Shown here: positions 35,715 to 43,889 of the stretch, one piece after another | Layout of the letters: each line of letters opens with the position of its first letter | Numbering within the stretch: position 1 is the stretch's first letter | NCBI GenBank assembly: GCA_031292485.1 | Contig: JARLHA010000003.1 | Span: 186,001 to 250,000, forward strand | Source of the DNA: Mucilaginibacter sp. | GTDB taxonomy: Bacteria > Bacteroidota > Bacteroidia > Sphingobacteriales > Sphingobacteriaceae | Direction: 5' to 3' | Length of the DNA: 64,000 nt | The notes under the pieces: generated by a model | Databases searched by the model: none | What the model was told of the DNA's origin: nothing | Seen by the model: the letters and a program-made list of their open reading frames with translations, nothing else | Program-made: the position numbers and the translations under genes

Positions 35715-37289
35715 ATGGTAGAGGTAAGACCAGATGAAGTATCAGCAATTTTGCGTCAGCAATTAGCCGGCTTCAAGTCAGAATCTGAATTAGAAGAAGT
35801 GGGTACTGTGCTCCAGGTGGGCGACGGTATCGCGCGCGTTTACGGATTAACAAAAGTACAATCAGGCGAGCTGGTTGAGTTTGGTACCGGTTTACAGGGT
35901 ATCGTACTTAACCTTGAAGAAGATAACGTGGGTGTGGTATTGCTTGGTAAATCCGATGATATAAAAGAAGGTGATACCGTTAAACGTACCAACCGCATCG
36001 CCTCTATCAATGTAGGTGAAGGCATGCTGGGCCGCGTTGTGGATACCCTGGGTAATCCTATCGATGGTAAAGGCCCTATAAAAGGCCAGACCTACGAAAT
36101 GCCTTTGGAGCGTAAAGCACCAGGCGTTATCTATCGTCAGCCGGTAACCGAGCCATTACAAACAGGTATCAAAGCGATTGATGCGATGATCCCTATCGGT
36201 CGCGGACAACGCGAGCTGGTAATCGGCGACAGGCAGACAGGTAAAACTGCGGTTTGTATCGATACCATTATTAACCAGAAAGAATTTTATGAGGCCGGTA
36301 AACCGGTAATATGCATCTATGTTGCCTGCGGCCAGAAAGCTTCTACCGTAGCTAACATTGTACGCACATTGGAAGAAAAAGGTGCAATGCCATTTTCTAT
36401 CATCGTTGCAGCCAACGCTTCTGACTCTGCTACCATGCAGTTCTTTGCTCCGTTTGCGGGTGCAGCAATCGGCGAATACTTCCGTGATACAGGTCGCCCG
36501 GCATTGATCATTTATGATGATCTTTCAAAACAGGCGGTTGCTTATCGTGAAGTATCACTATTACTTCGTCGTCCACCGGGCCGTGAAGCATATCCTGGTG
36601 ACGTATTTTACCTGCACAGCCGTTTATTGGAACGTGCCGCTAAGATAAGCCAGAATGATGAGATCGCACAGGCCATGAACGACCTTCCTGATTCTATCAG
36701 GGGTATTGTAAAAGGTGGTGGTTCATTAACAGCATTGCCGATCATCGAAACACAGGCTGGTGATGTATCTGCTTATATCCCAACCAACGTAATTTCAATT
36801 ACTGACGGCCAGATCTTCCTTGAATCCAACTTGTTTAACGCAGGTGTTCGCCCGGCCATCAACGTAGGTATTTCGGTATCTCGTGTGGGTGGTAACGCGC
36901 AGATCAAATCGATGAAAAAGGTTGCTGGTACCTTAAAACTTGACCAGGCACAATACCGCGAGCTGGAAGCTTTCTCAAAATTCGGTTCAGATTTGGACGC
37001 TTCAACTAAAACTGTATTGGACAAAGGTGCACGTAACGTTGAGATCTTAAAGCAAGGACAATATTCACCGGTAACTGTTGAAAAACAGGTTGCAATTATT
37101 TACCTGGGTACTAAAAACCTGATGCGTAATGTTCCGGTGAACAAAATAAGGGAATTTGAAAGCGAATTTACCAGCCAGCTGGAAGCACGTCACCCTGAAA
37201 CTTTAGCTGCCCTTAAAGCAGGTAAATTTGACGACACGATTACCGGCGTACTGGAGACAGTTGCTAAAGAAATGACCGGGAAGTACTAA
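35715..37289 (+). CDS. atpA: F-ATPase subunit alpha (AtpA)
   Basis: The 524-residue protein has the N-terminal beta barrel ([20 protein letters not shown]). The nucleotide-binding domain has Walker [10 protein letters not shown] at about 171-179, [17 protein letters not shown] and [20 protein letters not shown], and the alpha signature [14 protein letters not shown] is present. It forms the noncatalytic half of the hexamer. The catalytic beta subunit gene (atpD) and epsilon (atpC) are not in this window. Confidence 0.98.
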   Translation: MVEVRPDEVSAILRQQLAGFKSESELEEVGTVLQVGDGIARVYGLTKVQSGELVEFGTGLQGIVLNLEEDNVGVVLLGKSDDIKEGDTVKRTNRIASINVGEGMLGRVVDTLGNPIDGKGPIKGQTYEMPLERKAPGVIYRQPVTEPLQTGIKAIDAMIPIGRGQRELVIGDRQTGKTAVCIDTIINQKEFYEAGKPVICIYVACGQKASTVANIVRTLEEKGAMPFSIIVAANASDSATMQFFAPFAGAAIGEYFRDTGRPALIIYDDLSKQAVAYREVSLLLRRPPGREAYPGDVFYLHSRLLERAAKISQNDEIAQAMNDLPDSIRGIVKGGGSLTALPIIETQAGDVSAYIPTNVISITDGQIFLESNLFNAGVRPAINVGISVSRVGGNAQIKSMKKVAGTLKLDQAQYRELEAFSKFGSDLDASTKTVLDKGARNVEILKQGQYSPVTVEKQVAIIYLGTKNLMRNVPVNKIREFESEFTSQLEARHPETLAALKAGKFDDTITGVLETVAKEMTGKY

Positions 37290-37290
37290 T

Positions 37291-37420
37291 TTAGATATGA
37301 GATGTTAGATGTGAGATATGAGACAAAAGCATAGCTTACAGATAGCAGGAAGTTAAGAGAGATTGATGATTGAGAAGAGGGATGAAAATCTCAAATCTCA
37401 AATCTCAAATCTCAAATCTC
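37291..37420. repeat. Inverted heptad repeat between atpA and atpG
   Basis: The left arm has five degenerate heptads TTAGATA, TGAGATG, TTAGATG, TGAGATA, TGAGACA (37291-37325). The right arm has five identical heptads AAATCTC (37386-37420). The unit AAATCTC is the complement of GAGATTT, so the arms can pair. The right arm ends 8 bp before the preferred atpG start. Same layout (units of 7 nt in opposing arms) as the atpF-atpH gap but a different unit. Confidence 0.75.
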
Positions 37421-37428
37421 AAAAAAGA

Positions 37429-38325
37429 ATGGCTAATTTAAAAGAAGTAAGAAACAGGATAAAGTCCGTAAGCTCAACACAGCAGATCACCAAAGCTATG
37501 AAAATGGTTTCGGCGGCCAAGCTGAAAAGGGCTACGAATGCTATTGTACAATTGCGCCCTTATGCCAACAAGCTGAAGGAATTATTGGCCAACTTATCGG
37601 CAAGCCTTGAAGATGGTTCATCGCCATTTCTGGCCGACCGCGAGCCTAATAAGGTGCTGGTTATCGTAGTATCCTCCAATCGTGGTTTGGCAGGCGCTTT
37701 TAATGCCAATGTTATTAAAACCGCCAATAACCTGATCGCCGAGAAATACAGCGCGCAGTTAAAAGCAGGGAATGTTTCTATCGTAGCGATCGGTAAAAAA
37801 AGCCAGGAGTTTTATCAAAGGCGCAACTACAATGTTATTGGCAACAATAACGACCTGTACCTTGATTTGAATTTCGAAAATGCTTCAAAGATCACTGAGA
37901 GCATTATGGATGGCTTTTTGAAAGGCGATTATGACCGGGTTGAACTGGTGTATAATCAATTTAAAAATGCTGCAATGCAAATATTGGTTGCTGAACAACT
38001 GATTCCAGTTCCGAAGCCTGCTGTAAAAGAAGTAAAAAAGGAAACCAAAGCAGCTGCACAGGTTGATTATATCCTTGAGCCTTCGCAAGAGTCGATCGTT
38101 GAACAGCTGATCCCTAAAAACATCAAAACGCAGTTATACAAAGCCGTGCTGGATTCAAACGCATCTGAACATGGCGCCCGTATGACGGCGATGGATAAGG
38201 CCACTGAAAATGCAGGAGATTTGTTGAAAGCGTTAAAACTTTCATACAACCAGGCCCGCCAGGCGGCAATCACCACCGAGCTTACAGAAATTGTAAGCGG
38301 CGCGGCAGCTTTATCGGCACAATAA
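37429..38325 (+). CDS. atpG: F-ATPase subunit gamma (AtpG)
   Basis: The frame is open from 37363, but its first 22 codons are translated heptad repeat. The ATG at 37429 gives MANLKEVRNRIKSVSSTQQI, the true conserved gamma N-terminus, and a 298-residue protein. The family features are KAMKMVSAAKLKRA, VVSSNRGLAGAFN and the C-terminal SEHGARMTAMDKATENAGDL with YNQARQAAITTELTEIV. It forms the rotating central shaft. It is the last gene of the operon; a terminator follows 56 bp after the stop. Confidence 0.97.
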   Translation: MANLKEVRNRIKSVSSTQQITKAMKMVSAAKLKRATNAIVQLRPYANKLKELLANLSASLEDGSSPFLADREPNKVLVIVVSSNRGLAGAFNANVIKTANNLIAEKYSAQLKAGNVSIVAIGKKSQEFYQRRNYNVIGNNNDLYLDLNFENASKITESIMDGFLKGDYDRVELVYNQFKNAAMQILVAEQLIPVPKPAVKEVKKETKAAAQVDYILEPSQESIVEQLIPKNIKTQLYKAVLDSNASEHGARMTAMDKATENAGDLLKALKLSYNQARQAAITTELTEIVSGAAALSAQ

Positions 38326-38342
38326 GCCCCCTCTAAATTTCC

Positions 38343-38358
38343 TCCGCCAATTGGCGGA
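38343..38358. repeat. 16-bp perfect palindrome after atpG
   Basis: TCCGCCAATTGGCGGA is its own reverse complement and lies 18 bp after the atpG stop codon. It has no U run behind it, so it is not the main terminator. Confidence 0.5.
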
Positions 38359-38380
38359 GAGACTTAAATAAAATACTGTT

Positions 38381-38410
38381 AAGGCTTCCCTGATCGGGAG
38401 GCCTTTTTTG
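38381..38410 (+). terminator. Rho-independent terminator of the atp operon
   Basis: AAGGC, T, CCC and GGGA, G, GCCTT form a 9-10-bp stem around TGATC (38381-38404), followed by TTTTTTG. It is 56 bp after atpG on the plus strand. Confidence 0.8.
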
Positions 38411-38500
38411 TTGTCTGAACCGGAATTTTCAGGATTAATCAAATTAATTGGATTTTCATCCCGATAATCTGATTAATCTGTTTAATCCCGGTTCAGACAA
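38411..38500. repeat. Inverted repeat between the atp operon and the ABC gene
   Basis: TTGTCTGAACCGG (38411-38423) returns as its exact complement CCGGTTCAGACAA (38488-38500). The 64 bp between contain further imperfect pairing rich in GATTAAT. The right end is 10 bp from the stop codon of the ABC gene on the minus strand, so it could work as a terminator region for both converging transcripts. The TGTCTGAACC type sequence is common in Bacteroidota intergenic regions. Confidence 0.55.
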
Positions 38501-38510
38501 TATAAACAAA

Positions 38511-40310
38511 TTACCTGCTAATTCCCGCCGAATTAAACTGTAGATCGTATAGTTTGCGATAAAAGCCGTGCTCAATCCGCAGCAATTCCTGGTGTGTACC
38601 GATTTCTTTTATTTCGCCGTGGTCAAGCACGATGATCTTGTCGGCACTTTGGATAGTGGATAAGCGGTGAGCGATCACGATGGCGGTACGGCCCTGCATC
38701 AGCTTGTTAATGGCATTTTGGATCAGGATCTCTGTTTCCGTATCTACCGATGAGGTGGCCTCATCCAGGACAAGAATTGCCGGGTTATAAACCAAAGCCC
38801 TGATGAACGAAATTAACTGCGCCTGCCCGGCAGACAGCGTTGCCCCCCGCTCCATTACATTATAAGCATACCCACCTGGCAAACGTTCAATAAATTCGTG
38901 AGCGCCCACATCTTTGGCAGCTGCGATCACCTGCTCAAGCGTTATATCGGGATTATTCAGGCTGATGTTATTGGCAATGGTATCTGTAAACAAAAACACA
39001 TCCTGTATTACAGTGGCTATTCGCGAGCGAAGGTAATTAACATCATATTTCCAGATATCTACGCCATCAACCTTTACACTGCCTTTTCCTATTTCGTAAA
39101 AACGGTTCAATATGTTTATAGTGGATGATTTACCCGCACCTGTAGCGCCAACCAGGGCCAGCGTTTTTCCGGGTTCGATATGGAAGCTGATGTCTTTCAA
39201 CACCCAGTTTTCATCGTTATAGGCAAACCAAACGTTCTTAAATTCTATATCGCCCAAAATATGGGCTGGTTTTAAGGTGCCGGTATTTACGGCAACTTCA
39301 TCAGTATCCAAAACTTTGAAGATCCTGTCGGCCCCCACCATGCCCATTTGCAGGGTGTTAAATTTATCGGCCAGTTGGCGGATTGGCCTGAAAAGCATAT
39401 TTAGCAATACGATAAAGCCAGTAATTACACCCGGAGTAATACCATGCTCTCCAGCTGAAAATGATTTGATTTGCTGATCAGATAAGATACGTTTACATCC
39501 GTACCAAACCAACAAGCCGATGCAAATAGCAAACAATATTTCAACTACCGGGAAAAAAATAGAGTAGTACCAGTTGGAGCGAATATTCGCGTCCCTGTAT
39601 TTTTTATTTACGGCGATAAACTTGCGCATTTCCTGGTCTTCCCGCGCGAAATTCTGAATAATGCTGATGCCCGAAATATGCTCCGCCAAAAAAGTATTCA
39701 GATGCGCGACCTGTGTACGCACCTCCTGGAAGGATGATTTAATAGCCTCTTTAAAAACATAAGTAGATAAAAGCAGCAGCGGCATCGGGATCAGTGTGAT
39801 CAGCGCAAGCTTCCAATCCTGATACATCATAATGCCAATAACGGCTATCACCAGCAGCATATCGCCCATAATGGAGATCAGCCCTTCTGAAAATATATCG
39901 GCTATGGTTTCCAGGTCAGACACGGTCCGGGTGATCAGCATGCCTATTGGCGTGCGGTCGAAATATTTTAACCGCAGGCTGGTGATGTGATTAAAAATAT
40001 CAATCCGCAGATCCCTGATCACGGACTGCCCCAGGGAGTTGGTGAGATAAGTTTGATAATATTGTGCTATGGTTTGAATAAAGAGCTGTAAAAACATTAA
40101 CTCTACCATAAACAGCATGCCGTTGTAATCGCTCTTTAAGATATAGTTATCCAGTGTTTTCTGGATCAGGATAGGTTGAACAATCGCATTGGCCGCAATA
40201 AACACCGTTAAAAACGCCGAAATGATAAATGTAAGCCGGTAAGGTTTTACATATTTCATTACCCTGCCAAGCAGTTTCCAATCAAGCGCTTTACCGGTTA
40301 CTTCGGCCAT
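38511..40310 (-). CDS. ABC exporter, fused permease and ATPase (MsbA/ABCB-like)
   Basis: The 599-residue half-transporter has an N-terminal six-helix ABC transmembrane domain (about 20-330: FIISAFLTVFIAANAIVQPI, MLLVIAVIGIMMYQDWKLAL, VEILFAICIGLLVWYG). The ATPase domain has Walker A GATGAGKSS near 388, signature LSAGQ near 491 (Ala in place of the first Gly of LSGGQ), Walker B ILVLDEATSSVD and the switch His in IVIAHRLSTI. It works as a dimer exporting lipids, peptides or drugs; the substrate cannot be told. The gene stands alone, with an 8-nt repeat adjoining its start codon. Confidence 0.94.
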   Translation of the reverse strand: MAEVTGKALDWKLLGRVMKYVKPYRLTFIISAFLTVFIAANAIVQPILIQKTLDNYILKSDYNGMLFMVELMFLQLFIQTIAQYYQTYLTNSLGQSVIRDLRIDIFNHITSLRLKYFDRTPIGMLITRTVSDLETIADIFSEGLISIMGDMLLVIAVIGIMMYQDWKLALITLIPMPLLLLSTYVFKEAIKSSFQEVRTQVAHLNTFLAEHISGISIIQNFAREDQEMRKFIAVNKKYRDANIRSNWYYSIFFPVVEILFAICIGLLVWYGCKRILSDQQIKSFSAGEHGITPGVITGFIVLLNMLFRPIRQLADKFNTLQMGMVGADRIFKVLDTDEVAVNTGTLKPAHILGDIEFKNVWFAYNDENWVLKDISFHIEPGKTLALVGATGAGKSSTINILNRFYEIGKGSVKVDGVDIWKYDVNYLRSRIATVIQDVFLFTDTIANNISLNNPDITLEQVIAAAKDVGAHEFIERLPGGYAYNVMERGATLSAGQAQLISFIRALVYNPAILVLDEATSSVDTETEILIQNAINKLMQGRTAIVIAHRLSTIQSADKIIVLDHGEIKEIGTHQELLRIEHGFYRKLYDLQFNSAGISR

Positions 40311-40349
40311 TTAGTGATTTAGTGATTTATTGAATTAGCGAATGGGCAA
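40310..40349. repeat. 8-nt tandem repeat adjoining the ABC gene start
   Basis: Five consecutive 8-mers: TTTAGTGA, TTTAGTGA, TTTATTGA, ATTAGCGA, ATGGGCAA. The first base overlaps the start codon of the ABC gene on the minus strand. A separate group of four 7-mers (CCTTTCG, CCTTTAT, CCTTTTG, CCTTTAA) follows at 40377-40404, ending at the truA stop. Confidence 0.55.
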
Positions 40350-40405
40350 ATTTAAATTTATAAATCCGAAATAAGTCCTTTCGCCTTTATCCTTTTGCCT
40401 TTAAC

Positions 40406-41167
40406 CTAATATTTTACTTCCGTCAGATATAACCCGCAAGCCGGTACTGAAGTTCCCGCCTTGCTCCTGCTTTTGCTTTCAATAATTTGTTGTACGGCTT
40501 CGGGTTCAATTTCTTTCCGGCCGACCATGATCAGCGTGCCCACAATGGCCCTTACCATATTACGTAAAAACCGGTCGGCAGAGATGCGAAAAACAATACC
40601 GCTTTCGGTTTCCTCCCAACGGGCATAACTTATTTTGCAATTATTGGTTTTTACCTGCGTGTTTGATTTACTGAAACAGCTGAAATCATTATAAGCCATC
40701 ATCAATTGGGCAGCTTTGTTCATTAGCTCCAGGTCAGGGCGGTCGCGCAACTCCCATGAAAAGCCATTTTTGAAAGGATCTTTATTAAAATGAATGTGAT
40801 ATTCATAAGTGCGCGAAGTTGCATCAAACCGTGCGTTGGCGTTTTCAGCAACCGCGAATAAGCTTTTTACTGCAATATCTTTTGGAAGAATGGCATTTAT
40901 GCTTCTAATGACATTCTCTTTTTCGTTTATTTTCCATAGTCGATAGTCCGAGTACCTCTCCACATCAAAATGAGCAAAGAAGTCCCTGGCATGTACCCCG
41001 GTATCGGTACGCCCGCAGCCGGTGGTTTCAATGGGTTGCCTTAATATAATGGATAGCTTTTCATTTAAAACTTCCTGAACGGTTATTGCATTTTTCTGTA
41101 CCTGCCAGCCATGATAGTTGGTGCCATTGTAGGAGAGCTGAATGAAGTAACGTTGATGGGTTGCCAC
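40406..41167 (-). CDS. truA: tRNA pseudouridine(38-40) synthase TruA
   Basis: The 253-residue protein has the TruA fold: YFIQLSYNGTNYHGWQVQ at the N-terminus, catalytic Asp55 in GCGRTDTGVHA, FDATSRTYEYHIHFNKDPF, FRISADRFLRNMVRAIVGTLI and a C-terminal GLYLTEVKY. It makes pseudouridine at positions 38-40 of the tRNA anticodon arm. TACCTTTG, a match to TAnnTTTG, lies at 41172-41179 on the minus strand only 5 bp before the start codon and could drive a leaderless message. Confidence 0.97.
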   Translation of the reverse strand: MATHQRYFIQLSYNGTNYHGWQVQKNAITVQEVLNEKLSIILRQPIETTGCGRTDTGVHARDFFAHFDVERYSDYRLWKINEKENVIRSINAILPKDIAVKSLFAVAENANARFDATSRTYEYHIHFNKDPFKNGFSWELRDRPDLELMNKAAQLMMAYNDFSCFSKSNTQVKTNNCKISYARWEETESGIVFRISADRFLRNMVRAIVGTLIMVGRKEIEPEAVQQIIESKSRSKAGTSVPACGLYLTEVKY

Positions 41168-41232
41168 AATGCAAAGGTAACAATTGTTGAAATGTTTTGA
41201 TCCTTTCCAAAATGGAACTGCTTAATAAAGCG

Positions 41233-42990
41233 TTACCATCCTGATTTCGTATCGTCACCTCTTGGGTCAGCGCCGCCCTGGTAATAACCGTCTTTGGTTA
41301 TTAAAATAGCATCTACCCTGCCTATCTGGCCATGGTCAACCATTTTATAGCCTTTTTCCTCCACGCGGCTTTTTTCGTCAGCACTTATAGTTCCTCTTTC
41401 AACTTCAATCACATCAGGCAGCCATTGGTGGTGAAAACGTTTTACATCTACGGCCTGCTGCATGTCCATGTTAAACTCAATCACATTTAAAATGGTTTGA
41501 AATACCGAGGTAATAATGGTAGCGCCACCGGGTGTACCAACTACCATAAATAATTTGCCGTCTTTTTCAATAATGGTCGGCGTCATGGACGATAGCATCC
41601 TTTTGCCCGGCTGTATGCTGTTTGCCTTGCCACCAACTAATCCAAACATATTTGGCGCACCCGGCTTTGAGCTAAAGTCATCCATCTCGTTATTCAGCAA
41701 AAAGCCTGCGCCCTTTACAAATATATGCGACCCGAAAGAATCATTCAGTGTGGTTGTGATCGACACTGCATTCCCTTCGGCATCTACAATGGAATAATGC
41801 GTGGTTTGATCGCTTTCGTAACCAGCGATAGTGCCTGGCTGTATCGCAGTACTTGGCGTGGCTGCATCCCAATTAAAGCTCTTCATTCTTAAGGTATTGT
41901 ATGCAGGGTTAATCAGGCTATCTACCGGTACCTTATAAAAATCAGGGTCACCCAGGTATTTTGACCGGTCTGCATAAACCCGCCGTTCAGCTTCAACCAT
42001 TACTTGCATGGTCGAGTCTGTATTATGCCCCCAGCGGCTCAACGGATATTTTTCAACCGATTGCAAAAGCTGCAGCAAGGCAACGCCACCGCTCGACGGC
42101 GGCGGCATAGTAATTATTTTATAGCCCTTATAATTACCCGTTACAGCCTCCCGCCAAACGGAATGATAACTCTCCAGGTCGCTTTTGGTCATTATGCCGT
42201 TGCCTCTTTTCATTTCGGCCACTATCTCATCGGCTACAAGGCCACTGTAAAAGCCTTCCCTGCCTTTATCACGGATCAATTCCAGCGTTTTAGCCAGGTC
42301 TTCCTGTACGAGGAGGTCGCCTTCTTTCCAACCACCGTTCTTCAGCAGATAGGTTTTCCCCGGATTTAATTTTATGAATTGTGTCCTGTCGTAATTAAGC
42401 GCTGAAGCCAGTTTCCTGGTTATTTTAAAGCCATTGCGTGCCAGGTTTATGGCAGGTTGCACAAGGTCGGCCCATTTTAATTTCCCATATTTATGATGTG
42501 CTTCGACCATTCCGTCTACTGATCCCGGAACCCCCGATGCCTGGTGTGTATACAGGCTCATATCAGGTATTACATTACCGGCACTATCCTGGTACATTTT
42601 GCTGGTGGCCCGGGCCGGCGCTTTTTCCCTGAAGTCGAGCGTATTCGTTTTCCCGCCTGAAGAACGGTATACCATAAAACCTCCGCCGCCAATATTTCCG
42701 GCTTCAGGATGGGTAACCTCCAGTGCAAATTGTACGGCAACTGCGGCATCAACCGCGTTACCGCCTTTTTTCAATATATCCAGGCCGACCTTTGACGCAA
42801 ATGGCGTAGCGCAAACTACCATCCCCTTTTTATATCGGACATTATCCTGTGCACTTGAAACCTGGAAAATAAAAAGCAACATTAAAAAGATAAGCAACTT
42901 TTGAAAGTTCCTTTTTATGCAGAACGAAATCCGGGAGCGATCCTCCTGTGTTTTATTGACAGTTAAACTGTTGCTCATAATTGAAGTCAT
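41233..42990 (-). CDS. ggt: Gamma-glutamyltransferase (glutathione hydrolase)
   Basis: The 585-residue preproenzyme has an extended N-terminus before a signal helix (LLIFLMLLFIFQVSSAQ, about 32-48). The large subunit shows GGNAVDAAVAVQFALEVTHP and GNIGGGGFMVYR. Autocleavage would occur before Thr396 in QTTHYSIVDAEGNAVS, the N-terminal nucleophile of the small subunit. The small subunit carries LNNEMDDFSSKPG, MLSSMTPTIIEKDGK and GTPGGATI. It hydrolyses or transfers gamma-glutamyl groups of glutathione in the periplasm. It stands alone on the minus strand. An ATG four codons in (MSNSL) is an alternative start. Confidence 0.96.
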   Translation of the reverse strand: MTSIMSNSLTVNKTQEDRSRISFCIKRNFQKLLIFLMLLFIFQVSSAQDNVRYKKGMVVCATPFASKVGLDILKKGGNAVDAAVAVQFALEVTHPEAGNIGGGGFMVYRSSGGKTNTLDFREKAPARATSKMYQDSAGNVIPDMSLYTHQASGVPGSVDGMVEAHHKYGKLKWADLVQPAINLARNGFKITRKLASALNYDRTQFIKLNPGKTYLLKNGGWKEGDLLVQEDLAKTLELIRDKGREGFYSGLVADEIVAEMKRGNGIMTKSDLESYHSVWREAVTGNYKGYKIITMPPPSSGGVALLQLLQSVEKYPLSRWGHNTDSTMQVMVEAERRVYADRSKYLGDPDFYKVPVDSLINPAYNTLRMKSFNWDAATPSTAIQPGTIAGYESDQTTHYSIVDAEGNAVSITTTLNDSFGSHIFVKGAGFLLNNEMDDFSSKPGAPNMFGLVGGKANSIQPGKRMLSSMTPTIIEKDGKLFMVVGTPGGATIITSVFQTILNVIEFNMDMQQAVDVKRFHHQWLPDVIEVERGTISADEKSRVEEKGYKMVDHGQIGRVDAILITKDGYYQGGADPRGDDTKSGW

Positions 42991-43079
42991 AATGCGACTA
43001 ATTTATAACATTTAAGGTAATAAACTCAATAATAACCACAATAATACAAATTGATGTATCCGTATACATATACATTTTT

Positions 43080-43087
43080 TATCTTTG
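43080..43087 (+). promoter_or_regulatory. Candidate -7 promoter element of the small outer membrane protein gene
   Basis: TATCTTTG fits TAnnTTTG and lies 91 bp before the ATG at 43179. The region upstream is AT-rich, but no TTTG box is at the standard distance. Confidence 0.4.
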
Positions 43088-43178
43088 AAAACCAACGGAT
43101 TAAACTTCATTTTTTTTTGTTACTTGTATAAAAAAGCATAAAACATCATTTTTGCCGTTTAAATCAAAACATTTACTC

Positions 43179-43673
43179 ATGAAAAAATTATTATTCAGTT
43201 CCTTTATTTTAGTTTCCGCTCTTTTTCTCAGTCAGCAGTCCAAAGCCCAGGATTACAAAACCGCAGTAGGTTTAAAATTTGGCGGTTATGAGAACGGTAT
43301 TTCCGTTAAATATTTTAGTACTCCTGATATAGCCCTCGAAGGCGAATTGGGTTTCCGCGCGCATGGCGTTGTGATAACAGGATTATACGAGATCCACCAG
43401 GAAGCTTTTGGTGTAAAAGAATTAAAGTTTTATTATGGTGCAGGCGCACATATCGGTGCCGAAGGCAGCGGAGTTTATCAAACTTTTGACGGCGGCGACC
43501 AGGTGTATAACCAAAGCCATATTTTGCTCGGTGTCGACGGTGTTTTAGGGCTTGAATACAAGATCCCCCAAACCCCCATTGCTATCAGCCTCGACTTAAA
43601 CCCACGCGTTGAGCTGGCTACCGGGCCATTTTTTGATATTGCGCCAGGGTTAGGGTTGAAGTATACTTTTTAG
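43179..43673 (+). CDS. Small outer membrane beta-barrel protein
   Basis: The frame opens at 43152 (TTG), but the ATG at 43179 gives a clean signal peptide (MKKLLFSSFILVSALFLSQQ with cleavage after SKA) and a 164-residue protein. The mature part has alternating beta strands (TAVGLKFGGYENGISVKYFS, IALEGELGFRAHGVVITGLY, FYYGAGAHIGAEG, LLGVDGVLGLEYKI, IAISLDLNPRVEL) and ends GLGLKYTF with a terminal Phe, as usual for barrels inserted by BamA. No specific function can be assigned; it resembles the porin-like or OmpX-like small barrels of Bacteroidota. Confidence 0.85.
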   Translation: MKKLLFSSFILVSALFLSQQSKAQDYKTAVGLKFGGYENGISVKYFSTPDIALEGELGFRAHGVVITGLYEIHQEAFGVKELKFYYGAGAHIGAEGSGVYQTFDGGDQVYNQSHILLGVDGVLGLEYKIPQTPIAISLDLNPRVELATGPFFDIAPGLGLKYTF

Positions 43674-43756
43674 GGGTTAGAGATTAGTGATTGGAGATTA
43701 GAGATCAGGCAGAACTTGTATAATTATTCCTGCAGAAAGGAACTAATCTCCAACCA
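43674..43756. repeat. Heptad repeat after the beta-barrel gene
   Basis: Five 7-mers GGGTTAG, AGATTAG, TGATTGG, AGATTAG, AGATCAG (43674-43708) follow the stop codon. CTAATCTCCAACCA (43743-43756) is the complement of TGATTGGAGATTAG (43688-43701) with one mismatch. It is the same design as the atp operon elements. Confidence 0.6.
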
Positions 43757-43849
43757 CTCATGTATAACTTAGTAATTTTTGCCTAAACGTCAATTGCAGC
43801 TTCTTTGCGCCACCGCTAAAGCTAAGGCGGCACGCGGTCGGACTTCCGG

Positions 43850-43867
43850 TCCCGATAGCTATCGGGA
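43850..43867. repeat. 18-bp perfect palindrome between converging genes
   Basis: TCCCGATAGCTATCGGGA is its own complement. It lies 22 bp from the stop codon of the subtilase gene, between two genes that end towards each other. It may serve as a transcript end or be one of the palindromic repeats common in Bacteroidota. Confidence 0.55.
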
Positions 43868-43889
43868 TTACTACCTTTCGGACTAATCT

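Noticed and set aside
37386..37420. Five exact AAATCTC copies considered as a CRISPR-like or coding repeat
   Set aside because: The unit is 7 nt without spacers and there are no cas genes; translated, it only extends atpG upstream of its conserved start.
37363..37428. Upstream extension of atpG
   Set aside because: The extra 22 residues come from the heptad repeat and have no counterpart in gamma subunits.
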